A stretch of DNA of 64,000 nucleotides, taken from assembly GCA_029204225.1 (NCBI GenBank), contig CM055097.1:7151676-7215675 (forward strand), given 5' to 3'. This DNA comes from Diphasiastrum complanatum (lineage: Eukaryota; Streptophyta; Lycopodiopsida; Lycopodiales; Lycopodiaceae). Positions 38,111 to 49,640 of this stretch are shown piece by piece. Both the position numbers and the translations under genes were made by a program. The stretch's first letter is position 1. Each line of letters begins with the position of its first letter. Below the pieces are notes generated by a model, which was not told the origin of the DNA, ran no database searches, and worked only from the letters and a program-made list of their open reading frames with translations.

Positions 38111-38379
38111 ACCAGCACATAGCCACCCTAGAAGAATGCTTAAAGGCTGCTGCCCAGTCGACCCCATCGGTTCATGCAGAGTATGCCCAATTCCATGATT
38201 CGGGGCACCACTTTGATGGACCAGATGGTGGAGATGGAGCAGGATTCCAACAGCCTCCTCCTACAACTCAAGGCTCTGCATTTCAAGGCCAACCTCTAGG
38301 GCAAGGAGCTCAAAGACCAACCAATCTGTCGGGCTCTGGGGGTACCAGCTCCTAACATTATCTTTTCCCTTCCACCACT

Positions 38380-39258
38380 TCTAACCCTCTTGACACCACT
38401 AATCCCACCTTCATTCCACGATAATTTTCTCCTGATTCACAAAGAATTGCAGAAGCTAACCCCTCGCCTCCTCTCTCTCCTGAACCCGATTCACAAACCG
38501 AACACAAGACTGCCTCTGAAACACCAACCATCCGACACAGAATCACGCCCACAGAACCAAGCAAGGAGTTGCGCGCCTCTCAGGAGTTTGCAAAGAAGTA
38601 TCCAACAACGAAAGAGCGAGGTTGCTACATACTGCGAAATTTGGACCAGTGTCAGACACATAAAGCAGCAGTCAAACTCCTGGATCCACAACCTCTCTGG
38701 CGTCATCAGCTCTTCCTACAATGTAAGACCTCAATGGCACGGTATCTCGAAGCTCTCTCCTACATGTGCACCAATCCTTATTACTATCCAGTAGCGAGGT
38801 GAGAACTGTTTCCTACCACCAAGGTCAAGAACATAATCTTTTGGCCTAAGCTCACAGGCGTGGATATCGGCAACTTAGCCGAAGACATGGTCACCCACTG
38901 CCGAGTATTCTACCAGAAGCACCATGGCAATCCTAATCGCGATGTCAAATATTTTGCGGATAATTGCGGCTTGGTGGCATTTATGACAGAACTCAGAGGT
39001 TTTTGGGATCGAGGGTTACCCCCAATCACCCTTGATATCAATAAACCCTTGCGCACGCAAGACGCCCATATCAACATTGCAAGGCTCTATTATCGCGCTG
39101 CACTCACTTCCGCCCTGCACGTTGATATGGTGGACCTATGGAAAACCCATAACTTTCTCCAGGGTATGCTCCATTACTACAAACCCATGCCCTTCCTGAA
39201 CAAATTACGGTGGCAAATGATAGAGGGCATCGGCATGACAATCTACCACTCCCAATAG
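38380..39258 (+). pseudogene. gypsy-associated extra ORF, part 3 (LPPI-DxNKP domain, copy 1)
   Basis: After a Pro-rich start with shifted frames (38390-38794), the frame 38860-39255 encodes 132 residues with CGLVAFMTELRGFW, LPPITLDINKP and INIARLYYRAALTS. It ends in KLRWQMIEGIGMTIYHSQ. The segment aligns by eye with the ORF at 40225-40827 over L-P-P-I-x-x-D-x-N-K-P and the following helix. A polypurine tract and LTR follow it at 39336-39349. Confidence 0.5.
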
Positions 39259-39335
39259 CAACAGTCTCGCCTCCAAGAAGCCCAAAAGATCCAGGACGAA
39301 AAGGCGTCAATTGGTGTGGGACCACCAATCCAATA

Positions 39336-40150
39336 AGGAGGGGGATAATGTTAGCAACTGTGCTAACACAGAGAAAAGAAAGAAATAAAACTCCGTGGCA
39401 TGTGTTTTGTAAGACCACGTATGAGTATCTGTCAATAAACTTCAAGCCATGGCATGTGTTTTGTAAGTCCATGAGTAGAAGCTAAATAATAATAAAATAG
39501 CTTAAACTTAGATTTAGAACTTAGACTTAGAAAACTTAAGATTAGAAATATTTTATCTTAAGTTTTCCTAAGTTAAGAGATTTGAAGCTCTAAATTCTAA
39601 GTTAGAAGTTCTTGAAAGGCTAGAAACAGATTAGTCCCATAAGTTAGTAGACACTTATGGAAGACCCTCCTTGCCATAAAAGGAGAGGTATTTGCATTGT
39701 AAACAACACTCTGAGATTATGCTAAATTGCTCTCTATTGAGATTTTCATTCTACTTCTTTGTGTTCCCATTGGAAGGTGCGTAGCTTGAGGGAAGGTGCT
39801 TGGGCCTCCTCTTGCCTCCTTTCATTGGCTTATTGTGGCATGTTTTTATTGGGTTATTTAGTTAGCCGCAACTTATCTTTCAAACCCTCTGGGTGTTAAT
39901 TTAGGTCTTAGTTTAGCAACCTTGCTAGTTGGGTTTGCCTTAGCAAGGATTTTTATTGTTTTTTCTAATTAGCTTTATATCCGTTTTGAGCACTAGTTGG
40001 GTAAGTCTTAGTGCTCTCATCCTTGTTGATTATTTTCGTATTTCCGTTGAAGCTTGTTGTAGAAACTTAAAAAGTGGACGGATCTCTACATACCTATACT
40101 ACACCCGTAAGTAGATCTAGCCACCGCACAAACTAGAAATACTTCCAACA
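39336..40150 (+). repeat. polypurine tract and 3' LTR of a Tat-like gypsy element
   Basis: The purine run AAGGAGGGGGA (39336-39345) is followed after TAA by TGTTAGCAACTG at 39349. The LTR ends TTCCAACA at 40150 (802 bases, short TGTT...AACA inverted ends). It is unpaired in the window and ends exactly where the next element's ORF region begins. Confidence 0.65.
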
Positions 40151-40224
40151 ATCATCCACATGAGTCCTCGCGTGATGGATGGGTCCTTAAGTTCAAGACC
40201 TCAGAGATAGAGGCCGACAAAGAA

Positions 40225-40827
40225 TTGGACAGAATACCTGCATTGGGAGAGCAGCCGGCATGGAGAGTTACCATTTCTGAGAAAACTTCGGAATCAATCA
40301 AGAGTTATGTGGCCAGCCCTCGCCAATTGCGGGTAGATCCCTATTATGTGCCAATGCCGAGAAGGAATAAATGGAAGGATTTGGGATTGGCTATGGACAA
40401 AATCACCATCCATACGTCCAATTGGCCAATCATCCATCAGCCATATCAGTGGACGATATCAGTGGATTTCCTCCGGGCCTTACAAGCGTACCAGCGGAAG
40501 TATATCCACTCTCCCGACCCGACAGTGCGACAATCGGCAATGTTTGTAAAAGGTTTAACTCTGTTGGCATCAGTGGAAACTAGATGGGATGATTGCCTTC
40601 CTCCTATAGCATTCGATCCAAATAAGCCAATGGCCTCAGAGAATATCAAAGATCAGTTGTCGGTTGCTCGCTTCACATTTTGGACGACCTCAAAGTGGAT
40701 TGCAGGAGTCCATCGTTGTTTTCTGCCACATAATTTGGTTTTTGATATTGCCCGACTTGACTTTAAGGAGAAGGTGCAGTACTATTTAATAAAGATTCGT
40801 TGCGAAGCTAATAAAAGTCTCCAATAA
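40225..40827 (+). CDS. gypsy-associated extra ORF (LPPI-DxNKP domain, copy 2), intact frame
   Basis: This is an uninterrupted 200-codon frame, open upstream of its first ATG almost to 40152. It carries DRIPALGEQPAWRV, DLGLAMDKITIH, LRALQAYQRKYIHS, DCLPPIAFDPNKPMAS and QLSVARFTFWTTSKWIAG. The middle part matches the sequence at 38860-39258, so the same unnamed domain occurs twice. A polypurine tract and a TGTT LTR follow, as for copy 1. The function is unknown; its place next to the 3' LTR fits the extra ORFs of Tat-like elements. It probably lost its N-terminus when the preceding LTR joined at 40150. Confidence 0.5.
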   Translation: MDRIPALGEQPAWRVTISEKTSESIKSYVASPRQLRVDPYYVPMPRRNKWKDLGLAMDKITIHTSNWPIIHQPYQWTISVDFLRALQAYQRKYIHSPDPTVRQSAMFVKGLTLLASVETRWDDCLPPIAFDPNKPMASENIKDQLSVARFTFWTTSKWIAGVHRCFLPHNLVFDIARLDFKEKVQYYLIKIRCEANKSLQ

Positions 40828-40867
40828 CTGCATCTTGTAGGTGTCATGGGACTGCCACCAGTTTTGG

Positions 40868-41608
40868 TGGGGGATAATGTTGGAGGGCTGTGGATCCCAA
40901 GGCAACTCTAACCCTAGTTAATAAGTGAGAGAGATTTGGCATCCTGCATGTGTAAGTCCAACCCAATGATCACATAGTCATTTGATTAATTAGAAAGTCA
41001 ATAAAAGGACTTTAGGCCTTTTTGCAGGACTTTTAATGTCGCAGGGCCTAAATGTCAAGTTAGTGAATAAAGTTGGGTTTCCCTCCAATATGGATGGTTC
41101 CCACTCTTTTTTAAATTTGAATAATTAGGGAGGCAAAAATGGACCACTAGGATTCAGAGGCCAGGGCCTTCCTCTCTACTATAAAAAGGGACCAACTCGA
41201 GTTCCTACACATGTTCATTTCCTCATTTCAATAAAGCAGATTGGTTCTCTTCTGAAACGGATTGATGAATGTCCTTGCTCTCTATCACTTTTCCTCCATC
41301 TCTCATGCTTTCTTTAGATTTTGCTAATTATTGGATCTGATTGTTATTGGGATTGCATGTTGTTATACTTTTTATGAGAGAGAAAGGGAGAGAGAAAAAG
41401 AGTAAGCTATCTTGTTGAGGATCGTAGTGTTAATGCTTAGGGTTAATGGATGTTAGAGTTAGATCTGGATCTTCCATTCATGCTGAAATCTGAACTATAC
41501 TAGCGCCTCTCATGGGAACGAATCTATGCATGACAACTAACTTCGTCTCTTTGATGCTAGATTGACTAGATCTTGGATTCAGGTTAGGCAAGGAAAGAAA
41601 CCCACTAC
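40868..41608 (+). repeat. polypurine tract and LTR of a second Tat-like element
   Basis: GGTGGGGGATAA at 40866-40877 precedes TGTTGGAGGGCTG at 40878, the same arrangement as at 39336. The right end is not clear; copia family B sequence starts at about 41608 (TTCTTTGTTAACTTGG), so the LTR is probably cut there. Confidence 0.55.
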
Positions 41609-42470
41609 ATAGGTTCTTTGTTAACTTGGGTACATAAAGTATACCATTAAGCTACCTAGTGATGCCATCAAAGAATTGTAGTCAAATAGACCCTTGGCCT
41701 TCGACTTGATGTGAATTGGAGTCATGAAAGAAGATATACTTTGATTCTGTAGCTGTGAGTGTAGAGAAGAGGTCTTTTCATGACATCATGTGCTGAGAAG
41801 CACCTGAATCAAGATACCATTGATGGGCATCTCTACTGGGTTGATCTTGTACCATCAACGCTTTATCATCATCTTGCAAACCTCTGACTTAATCAGAGTT
41901 GTCTTCTTGCTACTGCTGCATTTTCTTCCTCGTTTCATTGTGCTTGAGGATGCGACAGTCTTTGATGTCGTTTCTTTTGCAGTATCTGCAAAATAGCTTG
42001 GTCTTGGACGATGACTGACTGTGCTGTTGTTGTTGTGGTTGCGATGCTACTGGCTATTCTGTGTTTGTCTTCTTATCCTTGAAGCCTTTCTTCTTCTTGG
42101 ATTGTTGCTTGTTTGAGTAGAGTGCCATGGATTTGGTACTTGTTGTTCTCAAGAAGAGACAAGTGGAAATATCTGAGGTCTCGTAGATGCTTGTAAGGAT
42201 GTCCCACGCTTCTTTGGAGGTGGTGCTATTTGATACATGAGCAATCTGAGTGTCCTTCAGATTCAAGGATACAATGGCAAGGGCTTTGCCATCCTTTGCT
42301 TCCAATGCTGGAAGCAGTTCAGGTTCTACCGGTTTGGCTATTGAATCGTTTACGTATCCCCAAAGCTCCTTCTCAATCAAGATCATCCTCATCGTAAACT
42401 TCCACATGTGGAAGATCTCCGTTGAATTTGTTGATCAAGCGGATCTCTGAGGTTGAACTTCCATTGTAAT
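41608..42470 (-). pseudogene. copia family B gag-protease, copy 2
   Basis: On the minus strand the gag frame 42407-42054 has MWKFTMRMILIEKELWGYV, SKEAWDILTSIYETSDIS and RTTSTKSMA. It is followed by a Gln-rich linker with a TAG, a decayed CCHC knuckle (CRYCKRNDIKDC, with its His lost) and protease-flank text matching the copies at 34021 and 50678. It stops at 41608. Confidence 0.8.
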
Positions 42471-42600
42471 CGAGTAGCAGAGATAAAACAAAAACTGAAT
42501 GAACCAGCTCTATAGGACTAGAACGTATTAAGTTCTATTATAAGTCCTAGACTCTAGTAATCCAGTAAACTAGTGGGATGTGAGGAAATGAAAATTATCA

Positions 42601-43150
42601 GCTCTGATACCACATTTGTTGACGTTTTAAATTGATGTCAACTGATGAAACAAAAAATTCTTATTAACAAGATCGTGGATTACTTAGAGAATGGGTTTAC
42701 GAGTTGTTCTTTTTGTTGAATAAGATTATCGGTGTAGGAATCTCAGACTGCCATGAAAGAGAGATTGCAAAAATGATTAGGCGTCTGAGACAACCATGCA
42801 ATCCTCTAATACTGATAATCTGATTAAGAAGAGAATGTAGAAAATATTCCGGCATCAGAGACAGCCATACATTTCTCTGATAATGATGTTTGTGTAAGAG
42901 GAGTGAGAGTTATTATCATTCAACAAGAATACAAAAGGATGTAGAAAAGCGAATCTATATAATAAAGTTGTAGTAACAACAATCAGATCACAATACAATT
43001 GTGTTGATAAGTGCATGATCCTACTTACAGATTCAAAACAATTGCTAAAGTTCTGAATATCTCTCTCTATATATAATCACTAACTCTGAGGAGTCAGCTA
43101 TTAAAAGACCCGTTCTGGTCGTTTAATATCTGTATGATCATCCTTTGACA
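42601..43150 (-). repeat. copia family B 5' LTR and primer site
   Basis: The primer site TGGTATCAGAGC (42612-42601) lies four to five bases from the LTR end TCAACA at 42617. The LTR is called as 43150-42617 (start TGTCAAAGGATG), about 534 bases, with TATATATAG near 43070. The right boundary coincides with the point where the coding sequence of the 43151-44545 gene stops. Confidence 0.65.
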
Positions 43151-44545
43151 TATGATGACCTATGATGACTTCAGTAGTATCTTTTGTCATTTCCATGCAA
43201 TACAAACAAGGATGTTTTGATGTAGCACTGTGAGAAACATTATACATGCATTTCAATGTTTTCAAATCACCTACTAAGTGTCCTTCAACATTGGAACATT
43301 GAGAAATCCTCCATCCATATGGTCCTTGATGATCCCAGGGTAAGATGTCCTAGAGAATATCCACGATAATATATTATGATCCTCCTTCAGTACCTATCGA
43401 AAGAATAAATCAAACTTGGTAATTAAGAATTAATACCATCCATTGAATCTAATGTAATAATGAGAAATTTTACTTGAAAAGCTGCCAACCACCATATATA
43501 ATTTTCGAACTGGACACTGAATCTAAAATCTCCTTGGTCCACTGTTCGTGATAGTGCACCATTCATGAGAGTTACAATAACCCTCTCCATTTTCTGCCCT
43601 TTCACAATGTCTGACTCATCTAACTGAAGTACTATAATTGTTTTACCATTCACTTTTTCAAAGGTTATATCATAGAATGTGACCATGTATCTTAGCAAGT
43701 AATTTAGACCAACAAAGAAATTGTTTGATGAACTATAAGATATTGATCTTCCTTCAGTTTCATACACCTCATCAATATAAAATGGGGTACCAATGATCTT
43801 ATGCATACCTATGTTTTATGTATTCCTCTCTTTCTTCAAGTGATATGACCTTGGGATAGGGACTTTTCTAGTTCAAACTTTCTTAGAAGCTTCTCCAATA
43901 AGTTGAAATATTGTTGCATATGCTTCTTTGCTAATACCTACAAAATCATAGGCAACCTGAACTATAGTCTTATCTAAATTTTTTTGAATGTCTACCATCA
44001 AAGACTCTGCAATTTTGCACTTTACATTGGAACTCCTATTGTACATCATGATACACTCAATGGATTTGCCTATCAATATTGAGCCCAACGACATTCCAAG
44101 TGAAGCATTGTTCTTAATATTCTGAGGAGCTACTAATGCAGATCTGCAAAAACCCAGATAGTTAGCAAAATATCAACGTAGCTGAAATAAATCCATATGT
44201 CATTGATCAAGTTATAAAAATCAGAATATGCTTACTTGAATGCACGAATCCTTCTATTTTGATAGCCTCCTTTGGAAAGAGTTTGAATATCCTTGCAACT
44301 TTGTTGCTTTCGCTTGTTATTCCTAGCCTTCTTCTTATCCACTTCCACATCCTTCGGTAATTGTAAGTTTTCAAATCGAATAGATAGTAAGATTGATTGC
44401 ATTTGCTCTAGTTCTAATTTGATATCGAATGTTTTCTATAATAATTCATTATTTCTTTTAAGTTCTTCATTTTTCTCTAAAGTCTTTTGGACAAAAAAAT
44501 CTCTTTTATGACAATAAGAGGATATGCGTATCAACTCACATTCTA
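43151..44545 (-). pseudogene. unnamed spliced gene family, copy 2
   Basis: Read on the minus strand there are at least three exons. Exon 1 (about 44530-44238) is a coiled-coil-rich segment (EKNEELKRNNELL and KLELEQMQSILL) ending in RIRAFK with a GTAAGC donor. Exon 2 (about 44145-43460) follows a TTTTTGCAG acceptor: SLGSILIGKS, DIQKNLDKTIVQ, KVPIPRSYHLKKE, YDITFEKVNGKTIIVLQLDES, QKMERVIVTLMNGAL and WWLAAFQ. Exon 3 (about 43400-43155) has EDHNILSWIFSRT and, in another frame, HLVGDLKTLKCMYNVSHS with PCLYC. The block from GDLK to CLYC, with L-Q-L-D-E-S upstream, would suit a DDE-type nuclease or transposase with a zinc-binding insert, but the family is not identified. A TAA, a TGA and a frameshift inactivate it. 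A copia LTR truncates it at 43150. Confidence 0.5.
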
Positions 44546-44559
44546 AAATGTTTATCAGA

Positions 44560-46348
44560 GCTGGGATCACATCAATCAGGAGGTGGGGCATAAGGATCTT
44601 GGTTTTTTGTAGTTTTTTTGGTGGATCTTTGTGCTTTGCTTCCAGGTGGTGGAATTCACATCCAAGTAGGTGGCTTCTCAGATCCTTGGTGTACTTTCAG
44701 CCTGAAGATCATAATTATGGATTCTCTCCGTAGATTTTTATGGAAATCAAAGAATTTTTTATGGTTTTAGTGAATTTTTCACCTAGAATTCAAGTTTTTT
44801 GCTTGGAATTGATCATAGGTACTGATGTAGTACATTTTCCAAATTTTACTTGCTGTTTTACAGTCATTAATGATTGGATCTTATCATTGCATGTTGGTTG
44901 AATAGTCAAAAGGATGATCAGATAGTGATTTTGGACAAAATATTGGGGTTTTTGGACTAGAAATGGGCTATAGAATTCATATTTGACTGAAATCAGAACT
45001 TGTAGTGCCTGACTGTAATGGATTTACGGGGATTTGGATCTGATTGCACTTATTTGTGGATCTGACCCACAAATTTTGGTCACATTTGGTCAAAAAACAT
45101 GGTTTTCTAATGATTTTTGGACTAATTTTGGGGTAGTTCTCAAAATTCATAGCCAATATTTGGTATGCACATTTTCAAAGGTTTAATAAATCTGTCCTAA
45201 GGCTTTCATGAAGTTTTATTAGGATTGGACACCATTAGGGGGCTCAAAACATCAAAAAATAGTGTATTTTTGGGGTTTTTTGCGCATGTATACCTATCAA
45301 ATGGGGGTTTGAATCAGTTGGTTATAGTTACAGGCTTAAAGGTATGATGGATTTCCTCTGTTTTGAGCTGTCATGCATCCAATTTGGCTGCGTGAGGCTT
45401 AGGCACCATTATGTTGAAGTTTTGCTTGTAGAAGTAGGCCCCAAAAATGCATTTTTTGCATGATCTGAGCCTATGATTGCTTGCTGGACCTGATAGAAGC
45501 TTCTATGCCTCTCTAATGAGCTTTATTAGAGGTCTTGTAACCTCTGATTGGAGCATATTGGGCTGGAGATGATTTTTGGATGATACCACCTAGAGACAAT
45601 GCGCCCTCCTACTTATTTTTTGGCATTTACTTCTCGCATGTGTGAAGCCCAGGTGGCAGGGTGATGTGGCAAGTGCCTTGTAGACCCATCTCCCTCCGTA
45701 CTGTGCTTTACAGCGACCAATTTGGTGTCTTGTAGAGAAAGTTATGGCTGTTAGAAGTTTGGCAATTTTGGAACTAAAATTTGCAAAACTTTCGAAATGC
45801 TCTGATGCTTGTAACTCAGTGTAGTGCTTGTATGTTGATGGAAATGTATGGATAGACCTATATGCATGCTTGGATGCATGTTGCATGCGTAATCAATAGA
45901 TTGATTAGTAGGTTTCTTGCATGAAGCTATTTTTGGTAATTGTAGACCAAAAAGTAGATTTCCAAGTGGCTAGGCTTTTTATGGAAATTTCTTTGTTTTC
46001 TTGAAAAAGTCAATGCATGTCAAGTTTGTTGCATCCAGGATGTTTCGAAATGATCTTGATATGTGACAATGCCCGTGAATCTGATAGATCAATCTTCTTA
46101 ATCGATTTTCACAGTTGGTCCATTTCGAACGAATTTCAAAAATCCCAAATTTTCGTAAATTTTTTAGATTTAGTTCTAAAAAGTTGTTGTTTAAATCAGT
46201 CTGATATTGATTTAACGAAATTTGCTTAATAAGTGAAAGACCTTGGTGAGCAATATCGGCCAGTTATGAAGGTCCTGAACATTTCACTTGTTAGTTGATG
46301 ATTTGGATTTTGACTAATTAAGCTAATTTTGCATTTTAGGAATTCAAT
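44560..46348. other. unassigned, probable LTR-element leader
   Basis: There is no supported ORF. Text such as GGTCACATTTGGTCAAAAAACATGG gives no domain. Its right end runs into the gypsy gag start, so part may be that element's 5' leader, but no LTR or primer site is recognised. Confidence 0.35.
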
Positions 46349-47280
46349 ATGGCAGATGATAATGCAACTGCAGCTCTCGATGGTCAGGTGCCTATGCCTA
46401 CCTATCTGCAGATTTGCCAGTCGTTAAGCCAAGCGCTTAATGAAATAAACAACATGAACACTTTAAGGGATCAACAGATGGAAGTACTATTGGTTAACCA
46501 AGTGGACCGGTTATTTTAATCTACATGGAATTCCTGAAGATAAAAAGATTGAGAGTGTAATTTTGTTCTTTCGTGGGAAAGCTTCGTTGTGGTGGCATGA
46601 CCTACAACCAAAACCTACCACATGGGAAGATTTCATGGAAGTGTTCAAAAAGTTGTTTGTGGTTGTAGAAAACTCGGACTTCTATCAAAGATTTGTTAAC
46701 TGCAAAATGGGTACTTGAAGTTTGGACTCGTACATGTAAGATTTTATGGACTTATGGAATAAAGTTCTCTCATTCAATGCAAAACTAGCACTATGGCAGT
46801 GTATCCTAGGTCTGCCTACAGATTATCAGAATGAGTGCAAGCGTAATGTGCTTCAAACTTTTGATGAGGTCGTACGAGTTGCAAAAGCGTATGATTCCAC
46901 AATGGTGGCATCTAGAAAGCGATTACAGGCTAATCCATCTGGATCATCTAGACCCAGAAAAAAGGGGAGAAAAGAGTTCGTGGTAAAAAAATCTAAGTAT
47001 TTTGACGAACTAGTAAGCTGCATCTAAGTTTAGACAAAAGAAACATTTGTTTAGAAAAAAGACTAGAAGGACCAATGTGTGTTTTTATTGTTGTAAGCTT
47101 GGACATGTTATGAAATTCTGCCTAGAACGAAAGAAAGGCGCAGCTCTAGTTATTGAGATGTTAGGTAAAGAAAATCTTAATTTGGAAATTAATAAGGTTA
47201 ATTGTGAGTGTGATTGTTCTTTTAGTACTACTTCATTCTTGCCAAATGAATTATTTTGTTTGAAGACACTGTTAAAGGAC
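46349..47280 (+). pseudogene. gypsy chromovirus gag with zinc knuckle
   Basis: It begins MADDNATAALDGQVPMPTY. Retrotrans_gag text follows in shifted frames (YFNLHGIPEDKKI, ASLWWHDLQ and WEDFMEVFKKLF), then LPTDYQNECKRNVLQTFDEV and a Ser/Arg/Lys-rich stretch. The CCHC knuckle CFYCCKLGHVMKFC is at about 47075-47116. At least four stops and frame shifts are present. Confidence 0.8.
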
Positions 47281-47525
47281 ATGAAGTTAGTATTTTAGTG
47301 GACAGTGGATCTATTCATAATTTTATTAACTCTGGTCTTGTGCAGAAACTCGAACTAGAAATTGAAGCCAGTAACCATAGATATCGAGTATATCTAGCTT
47401 CAAGTGTGGAGTTGGAGACACGAGATGTTAAAGTTCCAAGACTTCCAGTTCGGATCTAAGATTATAGAGAGTTAATAGATTTCCATGTTCGAGATTTAGC
47501 GCGCACGGACATAATTCTACGAGTG
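47256..47525 (+). pseudogene. gypsy aspartic protease
   Basis: VSILVDSGSIHNFI at about 47287-47328 is the retropepsin active site (D-S-G), followed by RDVKVPRLPVRI and a stop at 47457-47459; the end DIILRV lies after it. Confidence 0.75.
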
Positions 47526-47811
47526 GTTATTTAATAAGCATCCTGAGATAGATTTTGAGACGCATGTTCTCTCTTTTTAGGAGGGTAATGAAATAGTTAC
47601 ATTGTTTGGAGACAAATTTGTACATCCATCTGGGATGAGTTCATTTGCTAATGTAATGGAAGTTTTTGATTCACAGTATGAGGCTTATTCTTTATTTGCT
47701 AAGCCAATTTTGAAGTTATCTGAAATGCATCTAAGTAGTTGTGAATTGTCAAAGATTCTTAACTCGGTACACTTAGATTAGGAGCAAATTGAAAAGAATA
47801 AGATACTGTCT

Positions 47812-48361
47812 GAATTTAAAGATGTATTTCTAGAAGAATTACCTCATGGAATACCGCCGTCCAGATCAGGAGACCATAAGATTGAGCTAATTCTAGGTAG
47901 TCACCCTTTCTCTAGACAACCTTATTGGTTTTCTCATAAAGAAGAGATAGAGATTACTAAACAAATTGAAAATAATTTGAAGATGGGTCATATTCAGCTA
48001 AGTAAGTCACCATGGGGTGCTCCTGTTCTTCTGAAAGCAAAGAAAGATGGATGCTTCCGTTTATGTGTTGACTACAAGTGGTTGAAATAAGGTAACTATT
48101 AAAAATAAATATCCTTTGCCTCGTATAGATGATCTAGTAGATCGATTAGGTGGAGCTAAATACTTCACAAAGATAGATCTTAGAACCGGAGATCATCAGA
48201 TTAGAATTCACCCAAATGATTTGCAAAAGACAGGTTTTCGGACAAGATTCGGTCATTTTGAATTTCTTGTGCTTCCTTTTGGGTTGACGAATGCACCAGC
48301 TACGTTCCATATCTAGGGAAGTGTGTGATGGTATTCTTAGATGACATTCTCATCTATGAAG
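47812..48361 (+). pseudogene. gypsy reverse transcriptase, N-terminal half
   Basis: It reads [41 protein letters not shown], then after one shift [25 protein letters not shown] and [10 protein letters not shown]. It ends at VFLDDILIY, whose D-D is the catalytic pair. After this motif the sequence jumps to integrase, so the thumb and RNase H are deleted. Confidence 0.85.
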
Positions 48362-49200
48362 ACTGGAGGGTTGTTACATGGGCCTAGATATCTCTCAAAA
48401 ATGATGGGAAAGCACTATGGATTTTGTGGTTGGACTTCCAAGGACCCAATGCCAAAATGATTCTATTTGGGTTGTGGTGGACAGGTTGACAAAGTTAGTT
48501 ACAAGACTATGGAGGATATGTTGAGAACATATGTGTCTCACAGGCAATCTCAATGGGAAGATTATGTTCCTTTGATTGAGTTTGTTTATAACAGTAGGAA
48601 ACATTCAACTATTGGTTATAGTCCGTTTATGCTGATGTACGATATTCAATCTAGATCTCCAATAAATGTGGAGACGAAGTCTGTTAAGATCTAGAAGTTG
48701 CGGATTTCTTGCATGATATGCATGAAATATTGCAAGTGGCCCGTGATTGTATTTGGAGTGCTCAGGATAGAGCTAAGCACTATGTCGATCTTAAGAGGTC
48801 TCCTAGAGATTTTAAAATTGATGACTGGGTATATCTTAGAATACCTAAGGATTCAAAGACTATGCGTATGGGGAAGCATCATAAATTGTCTACTAGATAT
48901 TGTGGATTGTAGAGAATTAGATCTTCAGGACAAGGTTACAGCTCACCCAGTGTTTCATGTAAGCCGGTTAAAAATATGTTTACATGAAGGTGACATACTT
49001 GGTTCAGAAGAAGATTTTACCCATTTGGAGGACTTATCGCTTTGGAACCTAAAAAAATACTCATAACCAGAGATAAATATATTGAGAAATCGTTCTATCT
49101 ATGAGTGCTTGATTAGGTGAAAGGGACGGACTGAGGATGATGATTCATGGGAGCGGGTCAAAAGCATAAAGAAGAACTTCCCTGGTTTTCACTTCTAGAG
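48362..49200 (+). pseudogene. gypsy integrase and chromodomain-like end
   Basis: Starts with an integrase core text (W-E-S-x-S-M-D-F-V-x-G-L-P and IWVVVDRLTK in one frame), then SQWEDYVPLIEFVYNSRKHSTIGYSPF (48550-48630). The tail has DRAKHYVDLKRSPRDFKIDDWVYL (48760-48830), then VSRLKICLHEGD. The final part, Y-L-I-R-W-K-G-R-T-E-D-D-D-S-W-E-R-V in a shifted frame (49100-49160), is a degenerate chromodomain. Confidence 0.8.
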
Positions 49201-49210
49201 ATAGAAGTGG

Positions 49211-49640
49211 TTCAAGGGGGGAAGAATGTTATGTTCATGTCCTGTATAAGAGAATCGGAATAATTCCTGACGTGGATAGCCGCAATCACTCTAGTTTTAT
49301 ATGATTATTAGTTATGGTACATCATATCGGACGTGGTCATTACAAGTAATTAATAATCATATGAGGGCCCAAACCTATAATTGGACATAGGAGCACTTGC
49401 ATGGTGTTTGACTGCTATTATACAAGAAGAGAGATCAATAGCTTAATATGGGTTGCATGGGGTTCCTAAGGGGAATATTTTCTCCTCTTGGAGAGAATAC
49501 ATACCATGGAAACTCACCCATCTCCCTTGAGCCAGGTTTCCTCTCCTCTCTTGTTCATTGTGGCTTGGGGGTGAAGGGTTAGGATATTGACTAGCCTCTT
49601 CATGTTGGTTGGGTGGTTTATGCTCCACTAGTGTCCTTTT
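49211..49640 (+). repeat. polypurine tract and 3' LTR of the chromovirus
   Basis: CAAGGGGGGAAGAA precedes TGTTATGTTCATGTCC at 49227. The right end is set by the start of copia family B text near 49640 and is approximate. Confidence 0.55.

Larger units (their letters stand above)
46349..49640 (+). mobile_element. Ty3/gypsy chromovirus, internally deleted
   Basis: Gag, zinc knuckle, protease, part of reverse transcriptase, integrase core, integrase tail, a chromodomain-like end, a polypurine tract and a 3' LTR follow in the usual chromovirus order. RNase H and the zinc part of integrase are lost at a joint near 48361. Stops are frequent, so the copy is old. The 5' LTR is not recognised. Confidence 0.82.
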
